NCBI GenBank assembly: GCA_018343915.1
Contig: JABRWF010000006.1
Coordinates: forward strand, 434,001-498,000
Length of the DNA stretch: 64,000 nucleotides
DNA from: Agroathelia rolfsii
Taxonomy: Eukaryota; Basidiomycota; Agaricomycetes; Amylocorticiales; Amylocorticiaceae
Direction of reading: 5' to 3'
Part shown: positions 37,036 through 48,549 of the stretch, piece after piece
How positions within the stretch are numbered: position 1 is the first letter of the stretch
How the letters are laid out: the number at the start of each line of letters is the position of its first letter
The notes under the pieces: generated by a model
What the model was told of the DNA's origin: nothing
The model's database searches: none
What the model saw: the letters and a program-made list of their open reading frames with translations, nothing else
Program-made: the position numbers and the translations under genes

Positions 37036-38952
37036 TTACTCATCCGGGATCTTAGCTGCCGCACGCGCGTTAAAGAGTTGGAAAATTTCCTCAGCGTATG
37101 GTGGATAGCGGTACTCAAGAGATGGTTCATCTCTACGGACAAGCATAAATTCATGTTACTTTCAGAAATTGTTATCACAAGTCAACACTTACATAAGCGG
37201 GACAGTGATAGAACCCCGTTTGTGAACAAACTCGTCGAAAGAGTGTTTCCCAAGGTATCCGCCGTCTGATTGGAAGGAGATGGGATAAGCAAGCTGATAA
37301 CAAGATAGGTTTGCAAAAAAATAGATAGCATACATCCGGTCTCGCCCTGGCCACCGAACGGCATTTCATATACTATTCGTTATTTGACATCACGTTACAT
37401 TCATATCCTAAGAGTAAATGCACTCGGCGTACCCGCTAGCTGACTAACAGTATCGTTGAAAACTATTGAACCACTGGCAGTAGAAGTTGCGACTGCCCAA
37501 CACAGAGAAATCACAATAAAAAAATACAATTATTTAGACAAAGGATGTGCTCGGGCACTGGCATATACTCACAGGCATTTTTTGTTTCCGAGCTCTCGGA
37601 GAAGACGTAGATAACGAGGGGCGTAGGACTTTATGGTATTTATTATGAGCCTACTATCCTCTGGACAGCCTGGTATGGTCTCACCGTTGGTGGATGATAC
37701 GAATGGCGGCACCTAGAGAGTCAACGGGAACTATAGCCGGAATAGGCCCAAATATTTCACTAAACTTGCTAGCTCAATGTACGGACTGTGTATAGGAAGA
37801 GAGATACCTACTATTTCATCAAAGCGTCCTCTACAGGAACATCCTTGACAATCGTAGGCTCGATTATCTCGTCATTATGGCGACCTCCAACAACCGTACC
37901 TTTTGTTCTTGATGGGAGTCGTACGAGATGGGAGTGATGAGCAGGCGAGATGATCTTGCCCAACCCTGATGAGGAATCCAACGCTCCTCTAGGGTAGGGA
38001 TAGAAATCATTGTATGCTTTCGAAAACGCGCTGATAAGATATTCTTGCTGTACTTTTGGCACCAATACATAGTCAGGTGCGACACAGACCTCATGAGTCG
38101 CCTTTCAGATGAATCCGTCACGAATATATGCAGACAACATACCTGTCCCGTGTTCCGCTGCTTACCCCACAGGATTCGTCTCGCCGCGATGCGCACATCT
38201 GTTTCTGTATCAACATAGACAGGCGATTTTCCTCCCAACTCGAGAGTTACGGGTGTAACATATTTGGCAGCAGCAGCGGCAATAATCTTACCAATACGGC
38301 TGCTGCGCGTAAAGAATATGTGGTTCCACCTAAGCTCGAGCAGATGGGTTGTTTCAGTGACACCGCCTAGGACAATACGGAATGCGCTAGGATTGAGATA
38401 ACGTGGGAAGAGCTCAGCCAAAAGTTTGCTACAGCATACGCTCACTTCTGATGGTTTTACAACCATAGTACATCCTGCGGCAATGGCCCCGATCATGGGC
38501 AGTAGCATGATAGCATAAGTGCAGTTCTATGGCCTATCGAAGCGGGCGACAAGGTAAGCTCAAGTTTAAGAGCACAGCAATCACATAAATATTAAGGACG
38601 TACGAAATAATGACCAAGGCGCCTTTTGGCTCATTATATATTGTAATATTCCAAGAGGCACGCCATGATTGGACTTATCTCTGTCATAGTAACTTCAACA
38701 TTGTGGCGGCCAAGATCCTCGTGAACAGCGGCAGTGAGAGTCTCGCTATTTTCTTGACACATGCGTGCTAAAGCAAGTAGTTGGGCGCAACGAAACGCCG
38801 GAGGGCGTGTCTTACTGGATAGGAATGTCTCGTGAATGATAGTATGAATCTTTTCGGAGTCAATATCAGTTTCAATACGAGGCAACCACTGAGCATCAGA
38901 GTAGATGACTCACTTGGGTTGATTTGTCAAGGGGGGTAAAACTCAAGGCCAT
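37036..38952 (-). pseudogene. Class 3 (fatty) aldehyde dehydrogenase, broken
   Basis: Relative of the membrane-associated fatty-aldehyde dehydrogenases (Hfd1/ALDH3). Start MALSFTPLDKSTQ splices over a 64-nt intron to IHTIIHETFLSSK. Intact blocks: AIAAGCTMVVKPSE, TPVTLELGGKSP, GKQRNTGQ/VCVAPDYVLVP (catalytic Cys), EIFGPIPAIVPVD, RPTPLVIYVFSES, SIVFNDTVSQLA, MPFGGQGETG, GGYLGKHSFDEFVH. Two lesions: near 38634-38645 the frame breaks and roughly 30-35 expected residues between TEISPIMACLLE and IYNEPKGALVIIS are missing; and the conserved SPWN motif reads S-P-stop-N, the TGG being TAG (minus strand, 38527-38529). The rest is well preserved, so inactivation looks recent. Alternative: rescued splicing, but I found no acceptor that restores both sites. 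Confidence 0.68.
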
Positions 38953-39741
38953 TTCAGGGTACGTGAGGAAACTCCAGGGCAACATGCGTCCTATTTATCA
39001 TACGGCTTCGCAGAGGAGCATGTGCTCCAATTCTGAATAGAAATAGCAGATGACTTCATGTAAGAAAAACCTTAAATTATTATTATTACCGTGAAGGCCT
39101 TGAATCCCTGTTTGATTCCTTCAACCCAAGTGTTATATTTATTAAATATCCTGGTGTTCACGTGAAATTACACCAAGTAAACGTACTAGTACTAGTACTT
39201 AGGTTATACTGCATCCATCACATCAAAAATACATGGTGGATCATAAGGGAAAATGCTGGTGCCACCTCAAATTGACTTTCCGGTAATGTAATTACTGGTG
39301 AACCTACGAGGGGAAAGAGTTTATACTGATTCTTTCGGAATTGAAGTTCATATATTTGAGTCTTCCCTGAGACCATAACTCCGATGCTGCTGCAAAAAGG
39401 AACTAGCTATTGCAAAAATAGAGGACAACATATCGTAAGCACACTACGGATTATTCCATTGATGAAGTAGAGATCGAGTAAACCGTATCAATAAGGAAAG
39501 AAGAATTGGTCAAATAATGCCGATATTACAAAGAAAAGGCGCAGAGGAAATGGTATACTCTGTAAAATGAGGCTGAGAGGAAACAGAGGGTACCCTTGTG
39601 TTCGTCGATGTTAATATGTTTCACTATTTACGATCATTTTTCTTTCAAAAATTTATCCTTTTTGGAATTTATACCCTCCTTTTCTGATGTATGCTCCAAC
39701 AAACGAAGCTGGAATTCCGCAATTGACAATTTTATCAATTA
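38953..39741. other. Intergenic region with GTACTA tandem palindrome
   Basis: 789 bases, AT-rich. A self-complementary run GTACTAGTACTAGTAC lies at 39183-39198. No gene seen. Confidence 0.55.
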
Positions 39742-42204
39742 CTAGGGACTACTTTGGAGTTGAGAGTAGGTGTAACCCAAACTAATAGGGAGAAATGATG
39801 AGAAAAGTCCTGCCATATTATGTATTGGACAGAACACAAGTAAGGCAAGTAGGTAACGACTTACAGGCAAGAGCAATAACAGCATACAAAGCAATTAGTA
39901 TCACACCTTCCATGTAATTTGATTTTCCATCCCTAGAAAGCGGATTTTACGCTGTGAGTTTCATGATGATACCTTTCTCTCAGTGACATACTGGACGAGG
40001 AGGCAGACTAGGATGACGGAAACGAGAAGAACGATTGTCTAAATGATAAAAAATATGAGCAATCTCTTGGGCTTTAGACAAAATATACGGTAGGTAACTC
40101 GCCTCAAAATTGTAGAAAAAGAGGGTGAGATTATGACCCGTCCTTTTTTTTAAAAAAAAAAAAAAAGAAAGAAAGAAAGAAAGAAAATAGCAACGTTAAA
40201 TGTCATGTGGTGTATAGGCGCAAAATCTGCTCACATCCAGCCGATAGTGACGAGAATAGGGATAATAAAGCTTGCGACTTGCTTTGAGAAACAAAAGTAA
40301 CGATTGTAATTAATGACGTAAAAATAAGATAAACCAAAAAAAAACTCACAATAGAGCTGCCAACACAGATCTGAATAGACAGTTCCATCTTTTGTTTCAT
40401 AGCCATCCGAATGGAAGTGAAGTATTCCGCCGCATTTGACTATTTTTGACATGCAACATAACAGGTTCAAATTGAGGATTTATATAAGCTATAGTAAAAG
40501 TCGGGCACATACAACAAGGGGAATCATAATAATGCCAATAAACGCCCGAGGAATATTGTAGTTCTCCGAGAATTCTTCGATCGAAGCAACCACTATGTCG
40601 TGATACGTTAAAACAATAATAAATATTTGGCGCTGCCAGCGGTGATGGGCAATGGATTTACGCACAGTAATCTGCGCAAAAAGCTGTAATCACAGTAACT
40701 AGGAGGAGACTTGGAAAATTATCTTTTGTGAGCCTATATTATTACAAATATGGTGAAACACGCATACGCCAAAGCAGCAGATATCATGTTCATTTTGGGA
40801 TCCTCTGGGCGGTTTTCTTCGGGCAAACCGGCCAATTGAGGAAGGACCTTGAGCTACCAAAGCAGAAGAAATTGAGTATAATTTCTCTGTGCAATCATTA
40901 ACAGGCCACCAACCTGAAAGAAAAGATAAGCAATATATACAACAAGGAGTATGATAGCTGTTCCGCGAGAAATGATCATGAGCCCAAGTTGCGCCTTTGG
41001 ATCGAGATCAGAGCCGGGAGGCTGGCTTCCTTGAGAGAGAAATGAGAGCCCAACACTAACATCTGTCAAGGTTGCATTTTGTTGCACATTGCTCAATTGA
41101 GTGCTGTGGTATGCAGCTGGAATGACCAGTGCTGTATGATAGAAATATAATTGCCAATTAGATTGATTAATGGTCTGCGTATGAGAAACTCACTGATGGA
41201 GGCCAGCGTCATAAGCTAATCGTCGGAAATCCGATTGTCAGTATTTAACCCAAGTAATTGGATTTTTGAGAAGGAATTACCGAGGCCGCACTATATATGA
41301 TTATCAGAAAACAGTAGTATAGCAAAGAAATAAAAAGATAGCTTACGCTTGAGCTCCTGTGGCATGAAATATGCTTTGGTTTTCCCTGATACCTCCTTTA
41401 TGAAGAAGGATGAGCCGATAGATCAAGATCGAGGCTTGGAAACAAACAACATTCACCAGCAATAAAGGATGAGCCCAAGACTAAGAGGAGGTTGGACAAG
41501 ATCGAACCTAAGAGCTAAAAACGACAATGACATAAATATACAGATTATAGAGTGCCAATATGACTCTTAACAGACTGAAGTCTGGACAATGTGTATTTGA
41601 TCTGTAAAGCGGACAATCAGACCTCAGGATATGTCCTCTCAGCTACAGCTGCGAAGATAAGGCCTACCTTGCAACAAAGCTACAATGCCGACGATGACTT
41701 CTACTGCATTGCCAAAAGAAGCATTGAGGAGGCTATGTTAAGCATTGTTTGGTTGTAAACTTTAAGAGTGTACTGTTCGGGCCATAAATTACTGACCCGG
41801 ATAGGGTGTTGCCGAGCGTAATGGACATTTGATCTGTTGCCTCCCCCAAAAGCTGTGTGAAAGGGAGACCATTATAAAATATACAATTTCGGTTATAGGC
41901 GCCCTACTCTAGCTAGAGGAGCAATGGAGAGGAAGCTAAATATGAAGCGCAGCATGCTGTCCCAGTTAAAGTGATGCGCGATGAACGAGAGGGGGACAAA
42001 GATGAGGAGTAGGTTAAAGTAGGTGCCAAACCAAAAGTGCTGGTAGGATTGCGCAAAGGATGGCTCGCCATCATTCCAGTCACTGGCACTGAAACCGCTT
42101 ATAATGGCACGACGAAATTCGGGTTGTTGTCCATTGTGAAGTGACAGAACAGTGTTGTTGTCCGGATCACTGCCAGTGGATAACAGAGGCGTTCTTTCTG
42201 ACAT
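39742..42204 (-). CDS. Vacuolar Ca2+/H+ exchanger, CAX family (left paralog)
   Basis: Vacuolar cation/proton antiporter (Vcx1/CAX). Starts MSERTPLLSTGSDPDNNT, then a cytosolic region ending PSFAQSYQHFWFGTYFN and about eleven TM segments. The c-1 repeat is intact: LLNASFGNAVEVIVG. Also LLGSILSNLLLVLG, GGIRENQSIFHATGAQA, LVIPAAYHSTQLS, KAQLGLMIISRGTAIIL. The c-2 repeat, normally GNAAEH, reads SNAAEYFTS as spliced here (exon junction at about 40439), with Gly to Ser and His to Tyr at positions that are nearly invariant. The last exon (stop 39742) gives FWVTPTLNSKVVP after ALYAVIALA-type TM11. Many introns; one holds a poly-A/(GAAA)n tract near 40151-40188. Frame otherwise open. Confidence 0.88.
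40151..40188. repeat. Poly-A / (GAAA)n microsatellite in an intron
   Basis: A run of A followed by about five GAAA units, inside an intron of the left CAX gene; the right paralog lacks it at the equivalent place. Confidence 0.85.
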
Positions 42205-43984
42205 GATAATTGAGGTAGTAGGAGTAGTGTGCCGCTGTAGATGCAGAGAGGAATCAGTAGAGAATACTTCCCCATGGGATATAGCCTGCCACTGGCAGTG
42301 CCGCCTGAGGCAGTGTGCCCATGTAGCCTGAGGGTCAGATGCCAGGGGACCGCAACCTTGATTACCCGCTGTGGTGGATTAAGTACATATATTAGAGGTT
42401 AGCTCTCAGAATTAGATCTCAGATTGCAGATTTCCTCACGTTTATCCCATATTACGATGCCAAGTTTCACTGTCACACTGGCAGACAGTCACTGGGGTGC
42501 CTATCAACTTTCAAAGTCAACAATGAGTTTTTGGTTTGCAATAGCCGATATCCTCAAAAGCAAACCAAAGTCACAGTAGATAGGGGCGCATCGAAAGGTT
42601 TTTTTTTATACCGCTTTGTGAGAAATAACACCGATTGATGGATGTGATATTTTTAACGCCCACTGACAAGCAATTTCTAACCCTTCTTTCAGAACCACCA
42701 TGGTCATCATAGCTTTGCCTAGTGTCATTACCGCCTTGTTACGATTGGGTTTGCTCTGCAAATTAAACGGCTCCGCTATTTTTCGTCATTGCTCTCTCTT
42801 GCTCTTGTTTCCTTCCTGTCTTCACACTCGGTCTCACTTCTCCGCTTTTGTTCCTACTCATTTCTGTCTTATCTTGGTCATCCTTCAAATAGTTTACTCA
42901 CCACCTCGTGTTGCTTATGATCTCAGTTCCCAATACCTTATCAATTTGTCAACGTCAATGGTCTTAGTAGCATTCCTGTCTCATCTTTGTTCTACCCATG
43001 TATACTCTCTAGAAGAGTCCTACTGGCTCTTTGTCAAATCAACACAAGTGGTCCGCCCCTTTATGTTTCTCTGTGAACTATCTTCATTCGTCGACTCCCT
43101 CTTGTGGCCCCTTTTGATCTCCATCGCCTTATTCTGTCGAGCTCTGCTTCAGTCTATTGGTGTGGTTCTCACGCCTAGATTTGCTCCGGCGCCAATCTCC
43201 TGCCGATTCAATGCGGAGGGAAGCTTGCATTAAAATTCTGATTTAGAAACCAGGAGTGTTAGGAGTAACATTAGGGGCTTAAGGTCTATGGGCTGCGTCG
43301 TATCAACAAAAAATAAAGTAGAGAGGGGGGGGGGGACTTCTACAAACATCTGAAATTCAAGCTCATCTAAGGTGCACATGCGCCCATATGTCTGCAACTG
43401 AGAACTATCAGGTTGCTGACTCTCAGAAGATTATTCCAAACAAAAAATTGGCTAATAGTTCGGGTTATAGGACTATTACTCCACCGCGTTCTCACAAGTC
43501 ACCAGAGTTCAATAACAGGAATAAGTGGAATAAGGAACGTTAACAAACCATCAATACAATACATGTGATATTATATGCTCAAGGTCGGTTATATCTCTCC
43601 AAGCCCCTAGTCCCTTCATCTCCTACCAGAGAAAAGGAGCAAAAGGAGGAGATGAGGTGACACCATCATACTAAACATATCCATCCGCTTTCTTATTCCT
43701 ATCTGCCCACATATAAGTACAGACAGGTGACTTAACTTTAAAGCCATACTCCCCATCCCCATCCTTTAAAATACCTATCTTCCCAATTACCCACCATCTT
43801 CCAAACTGCCCAGCCTCACTCCGTACATTCAATATATCCGATCAACTCATTTCAAGTTCTTTGAGTATTTGTTTTTGCGTCCCCATCACATACAACCTCA
43901 GCCAACGCATAATTAGCTGGACTGGGACCTAGCTTTATTACCGCGGACCATCGCTCGAGAAAAGAAAAAAGTCGCAAAACATCA
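42205..43984. other. Intergenic region between CAX paralogs, left part
   Basis: Contains the left CAX promoter and a pyrimidine-rich stretch (about 42690-42900) that keeps a 177-codon plus-strand frame open (42700-43233). The encoded peptide is Leu/Ser/Cys/Phe-rich with no recognised motif, so it is more likely an effect of composition than a gene. A run of ten G occurs near 43326-43335. Confidence 0.45.
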
Positions 43985-44842
43985 GTGTTTACCGGCAAAT
44001 TTTCTGTAGCAGGTATCAAATGCAAGATCATGAGCGATATCGACTCAATTAATATGCCGCATGGAATTTACAAGCATATCGTCTCTTTTGGCACAAGCGT
44101 TTTGATCTGCCCTCTGCTCTTTGGCGGCTCCTTCCTTGACACGTGCGTGGCCGGCTTCGATGGTTTTTGTCTATCTTATTTGCGGGGTTATATGAGATTC
44201 AAGGATTCAGTGTTTTTGGATTCTGTTGAGTAAGTTGCTTTCGTCCGAGACTCTTGTCTTATTTTGTGGATCTGATGTACGAGTAGAATGATCTCTCTTT
44301 TCCTTGCGCCCTTTGTCTCCCGTGGACTGGGTATTGTTGCGTCGGAAAGGTTGAGTATAACTTCGGCGTCTATGATCTCCCTCCTTCCAGGCTTCTTCAT
44401 TCGTATGTCCCAGTCTCATTAAGCAACTTTGCAAATATCTTAGTTTGAATTTTTATTTGTTTACTCTAGTGATGATTTCTTTAGAGCAAGCCTTAAAGGA
44501 AATGCTCCGTGGTAGCATTAGGATGGTATATGCGCTCATCAGCACAATCCTGCTTGATCTCCGTCCCGAACTCTCCTCTAAGATTTGCCTCGGCATAGAA
44601 AGCAATTTGCGCCAACTTGTGGAAAACTCCCTGATGAGTCACTCAGACCTCAGTTAAATCCCGGCGAACATGAGTGAGCTCACCTTCGTTGCGCTCAACA
44701 CAGCGGGCTACCGCCACAGCGCCGCATGATACCTGCAGCCCTTTCCACTTTGGGCACAGTTCATCATCGTGCCTGTACTCTCCATCCTCACCTTCCACGG
44801 GAAAGATACTCCTGCGAAATACTCGCAGCTGTTGGGATAATG
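43985..44842 (+). pseudogene. Fragment of a fungal ThrE/PRM10-like membrane protein
   Basis: Recognisable pieces in the order of the threonine/serine exporter family: VSFGTSVLICPLLFGGSFLD, then after an intron ending 44286 MISLFLAPFVSRGLG and SITSASMISLLPGFFI (the family's SSAGIVLILPG segment), then LEQALKEMLRGSIRMVYALI (usually LELASKN...GSVRMVYAIIY), and in another frame YLQPFPLWAQFIIVPVLSIL, matching the family's LQPFPWW block. The N-terminal cytosolic part and later TM helices are missing, and frames do not join after the stop at about 44655. Bounds are approximate. It sits between two CAX paralogs, so it is debris, not part of a working unit. Confidence 0.6.
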
Positions 44843-45778
44843 ATCATTTTCCTTTTATTAGGACTGTAACCGGTATTATTGCGAAATGTCCATGAGTCAG
44901 GTAGTCGTCTACGCACTTGAAGTGAAGAAAATTGTCTGTCAATTCGTGATATTTCGTAATACTATCAGTATAGCTCATGGTCGGATTCATAAACGTGTAT
45001 GTAGTAATATAATATGTTGTTGCTGTAGACATGAAAACGAATTTATAGCCCGAGGGTCTGGAGGCTCGCTACCTGGATCACGCACGGTGAATTAGCCTCT
45101 AGATCGAAGTCAATCTCTGATCAAATTTTCATCTTGCGTGGAATTACAGGTGATGTGATCAGCACACGAGGATACCGTACGCTCATCTTACCAACGCAGC
45201 CAATCCGAACCTGCCCTCCATCTCTACAACCAATCAAACTCTGCCGAGGTGTAATATTTTGGCTGTAACTCAAACAATATCACACAGTAAGAACCCCTTC
45301 GACTCATGATCATTCAAGCAGATTAGTTGCATTGAGATTGATTCATTACTTAAGGAACAATAGGGAAGAAAAAAAACTACAAGTAGACTATCCAAGGAAG
45401 AAAAGAAAAAAGAACGGCTGCTACAGACATAGCGCAGAACTACAAGGAATGGAAGTGCATTTGTTGGTAATGCATACATACCAAGGAAATAAAGTGTCCA
45501 TTCACACATCACCTAACCAATCCAAGAAAAGAAAACAAGAAAAAGGCAAGCAAGGGATGATCAGGACCCGAGGATTTGGGAGCCGTTGGTTGATCAAGAA
45601 AAGTGAGGGGATAGTGAGATAACATACAGAGCAAAGTTGAAAGAAATGAGTATACTATGCCAAGGTGCTTCTCAATTCTTTTGTTTTCGCTTGTTTTGAT
45701 TTAGAGACTCTTCCTTCTTTTAAGTTTTTGACCTTCCTTTTTTTTGCACACACTCTTTTCAAACCATATAAATAGCCT
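44843..45778. other. Intergenic region between CAX paralogs, right part
   Basis: No supportable gene. A 96-codon plus frame at 45332-45622 is Lys/Arg/Glu-rich because of A/G-rich sequence and is not called. Holds the 3' UTR of the right CAX gene. Confidence 0.45.
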
Positions 45779-48142
45779 TTAGAGCAGTTTTTTCAGGACC
45801 GTGTCGGATTGAGGACTCGGCATGGCCCAGACTGAATGAAAAAGTGATGGATGAGAAACCGTGTGTTTATCGTCGAGGTTAGGAGGACAACTTACAAGAA
45901 ATAGCGATGACGGCGTACAATGCGAGCAGCATTACGCCTTCCATGTAATTTGATTTTCCATCCCTGGAGAAGTTGTGCTGTCAGTTCACGTTGATCATAT
46001 TTTTGAACCCGATGAACACATACTGGACGAGAAGGCAGACCAGGATGACAGAGACGAAGAGTGCGATCGTCTCAAAGTTGTAGAAGAAGAGAGTAAGGTT
46101 GTGGCCCGTACTGTGTTGGCAGAAAACCAACGACGTTAGATATCATGTGGTAGGCGAGCAAACAGCGAGCACAAATTTACTTACATCCAACCGATGATGA
46201 CAAGAAGAGGAATAACAAAACTTGCAATTTGCTGTTGAAGAAAAAAAAAGGGTTATTATCAATGAGGATACAAGCGTAGAGCAACGCACGATGGAACTGC
46301 CGACACAGATCTGGATAGACAGCTCCATCTTCTTCTTCGCTGCCATCCAAATAGAGGTAACGTGTTCGGCCGCGTTTGCCTTTTTTTTTATTTGGCATAC
46401 GTCAGTCAGATTATACATTAATTGAGATACAACAGAGGTCAAACTCACGACGATGGGGATCAAGATGGTACCAATAAACGCCTTAGGGATGTTATAGCGT
46501 TCCGAGAATTCTTCGATGGAAGCAACCACTGTTATGTGTTTAAAAAAGGATATTAGGTATTAGCGCAGACATCGAACGTGGGTTTGACGTACAATAGTCA
46601 GCGCAGAAAGCCGTGATTACAGTGACGATGAGGAGACTTGAAAAGAGTATATCTGTAAGCTTATGTCACTGCCAGTCGTAAAAAAAAAAAGTGCATACGC
46701 AGAGGCAGCCGAAACTATGCTCATTTTGGCTTCTTCCTTTTCTTGTTGCGGTTGCGGTTGCGGTTGCGATTGCGATTGCGCTTCCTTTTTCTTTTTTTCG
46801 TTTTCCTCTTTTTCTTTAATTCTGGGAAGGACTTTGAGCTATCGAAGCAGAAAAAGGTGGGTTATTGGTTCTCTGGAGATTTGATCAAACCGCAACCAAC
46901 CTGGAAGAAGAGATAGGCAATATATACGAGGAGAAGGATGATAGCCGTCCCACGAGAGATGACGACAAGACCCAGTTGAGCCTTGTGGTCGAGGTCGGAG
47001 TTTTTGATGAGTACAGGGAACTCGATAGGACTCATTGTCGTGTTGGCATTCTGCTGAGAGTTGCCCAACTGGGTACTGTGATATGCCGCTGGGATGACGA
47101 GTGCTACGTGATAACAATGTTATTTTGAGTTAATTCGAAAAACGGTGTGTATGGAAAGCTTACTGATGCAGGCCAGCGTCATGAGCTAATCGTTGGTAAA
47201 TTTCTATCAAAACCCAGATTCCAGGAATTGATTATTTGGAAAAAGCTTACCGAAGCCGCACTGTACATGGCTATTAGACAAGAGTAGCAAAAAAAAAAAA
47301 GGTGGACTTACGCTTGAGCTCCTGTGGTGAGGAATTCGCTTTCATCTAGCACAAAACCACCTATTAGAGACGAGATTAGTCAGTTCCTTAGAATCAGGAC
47401 TTAGATGTGACCGGTACATACCAGCAACGAAAGATGACCCCAAGACAAGAAGCAGATTAGACAAAATCGAGCCTAAGAGCTAAAGATGGTTATGTCAATG
47501 CATAAATCATAGGATACCAATGCAAGTCTATCAACGGACCGAAGTCTGGACAATGCGCATTTCATCTAGAAAACCGAGGTTGAGAATGCATTCCCTCAGC
47601 TATGATTGTGAAGATAGAGTTCACCTTGTAATAGGGCTGCGATGCCAACGATGATTTCCACAGCATTCCCAAAGGAAGCATTGAGGAGACTAGATCAAGT
47701 AGAATTAACATTTTCTGCCTGTGAACTTTGACAAGAGCGTATTGCCCAGCTTGTAAGTTACTTACCCGGATATGGTTTCGCCGAGGGTAAGGGACATTTG
47801 GTCCGTGGCCTCACCCAGAAGCTGCGTGCGAGTAACAAGTTCGCCGTTAGGTATGAGGCTTCAATTATAAATAGCAATAGGCGCCCTTACACTAGCTAGG
47901 GGAACGATAGCCAAGAAACTGAATACGAAACGCAGGGTGCTGTCCCAGTTGAGGTGGTGTGCGAGAAACGAAAGGGGGACAAAGACCAGGAATAAGTTCA
48001 GGTATGTGCCAAACCAAAAGTGTCTGTAGGATTGTGCAAATGATGGCTCGTCCTCGCCCTTGAGGACGCTTAGGAAGGTACGACTCGGGTGTTCAAGGGT
48101 CCCATTATGCTGCGGGAGAAGAGGTGATGTTTCTGAAGGCAT
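45779..48142 (-). CDS. Vacuolar Ca2+/H+ exchanger, CAX family (right paralog)
   Basis: Paralog of the gene at 39742-42204, same strand and intron plan. Starts MPSETSPLLPQHNGTLEHP, then PSFAQSYRHFWFGTYLN and LLGEATDQMSLTLGETISG, c-1 LLNASFGNAVEIIVGI, TGAQASAASLMTLA, KAQLGLVVISRGTAIIL, YNIPKAFIGTILIPIV, c-2 as spliced ANAAEHVTSIW (Ala for the first Gly, His kept), ELSIQICVGSSIQIASFVIP. Ends FWAMPSPQSDTVLKKLL. The cytosolic loop between the two halves has a K/E/Q-rich insert (EKKKKKEAQSQSQPQPQPQ) encoded by a hexanucleotide repeat and absent from the left copy. Gene order and similarity indicate a direct duplication. Confidence 0.92.
46744..46783. repeat. Coding hexanucleotide repeat (GGTTGC/GATTGC)n
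   Basis: Repeated GTTGCG/ATTGCG units on the plus strand; on the coding (minus) strand they give alternating Gln-Pro and Gln-Ser in the cytosolic loop of the right CAX exchanger. Confidence 0.85.
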
Positions 48143-48549
48143 AATGATCAAGGGCTGGTGTAGAGTGATGGGATAATGATAATGTGGCGGATGGGTTGGA
48201 CAGACTCTGTCGCTGCTATTATACTAGCCCGGCGCAAAGTGGTCACGGTGGAGACAGTCGGTGCCAAGAACGGAAGCAGTCGATGTGGGCAGTGCAAGTG
48301 CTCCTTATCAATTTTGTCCCTCGACACTGGCACTGCATATAACATAGTCCCTTATTCATTTACTCCAGTCCATATTTCATATTTCGATAGAATAATATAA
48401 CATGATCCACAAGCACGAGAGGGGGAAAATGTGCCCAGTCTAGTGCACCACCAGTACGGTTCATTCCGTTTCTCTCAGCTGGACGTTGCCCAGTCAGCAT
48501 CGCCCAGCGGTGGTTATCTTCTACCAATTGTCCGCAGCCTGGTCATTGC
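48143..48549. other. Intergenic region, right CAX promoter
   Basis: 407 bases between the right CAX start and the stop of the histidine phosphatase; both genes are on the minus strand. No further feature seen. Confidence 0.5.

Noticed and set aside
30000..40000. A fatty-acid or aldehyde metabolic cluster (acyl-CoA oxidase-like, Gre2-like, ALDH)
   Set aside because: The three genes are separated by Gtr1 and an APC15 candidate, differ in orientation, and the ALDH is broken, so co-functioning is not supported.
42700..43233. 177-codon Leu/Phe/Cys-rich frame between the CAX genes
   Set aside because: Lies in a pyrimidine-rich stretch that naturally lacks stop codons; no family feature or intron structure. 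Kept only as a note.
45332..45622. Lys/Arg-rich 96-codon frame
   Set aside because: Arises from A/G-rich sequence; no supporting feature.
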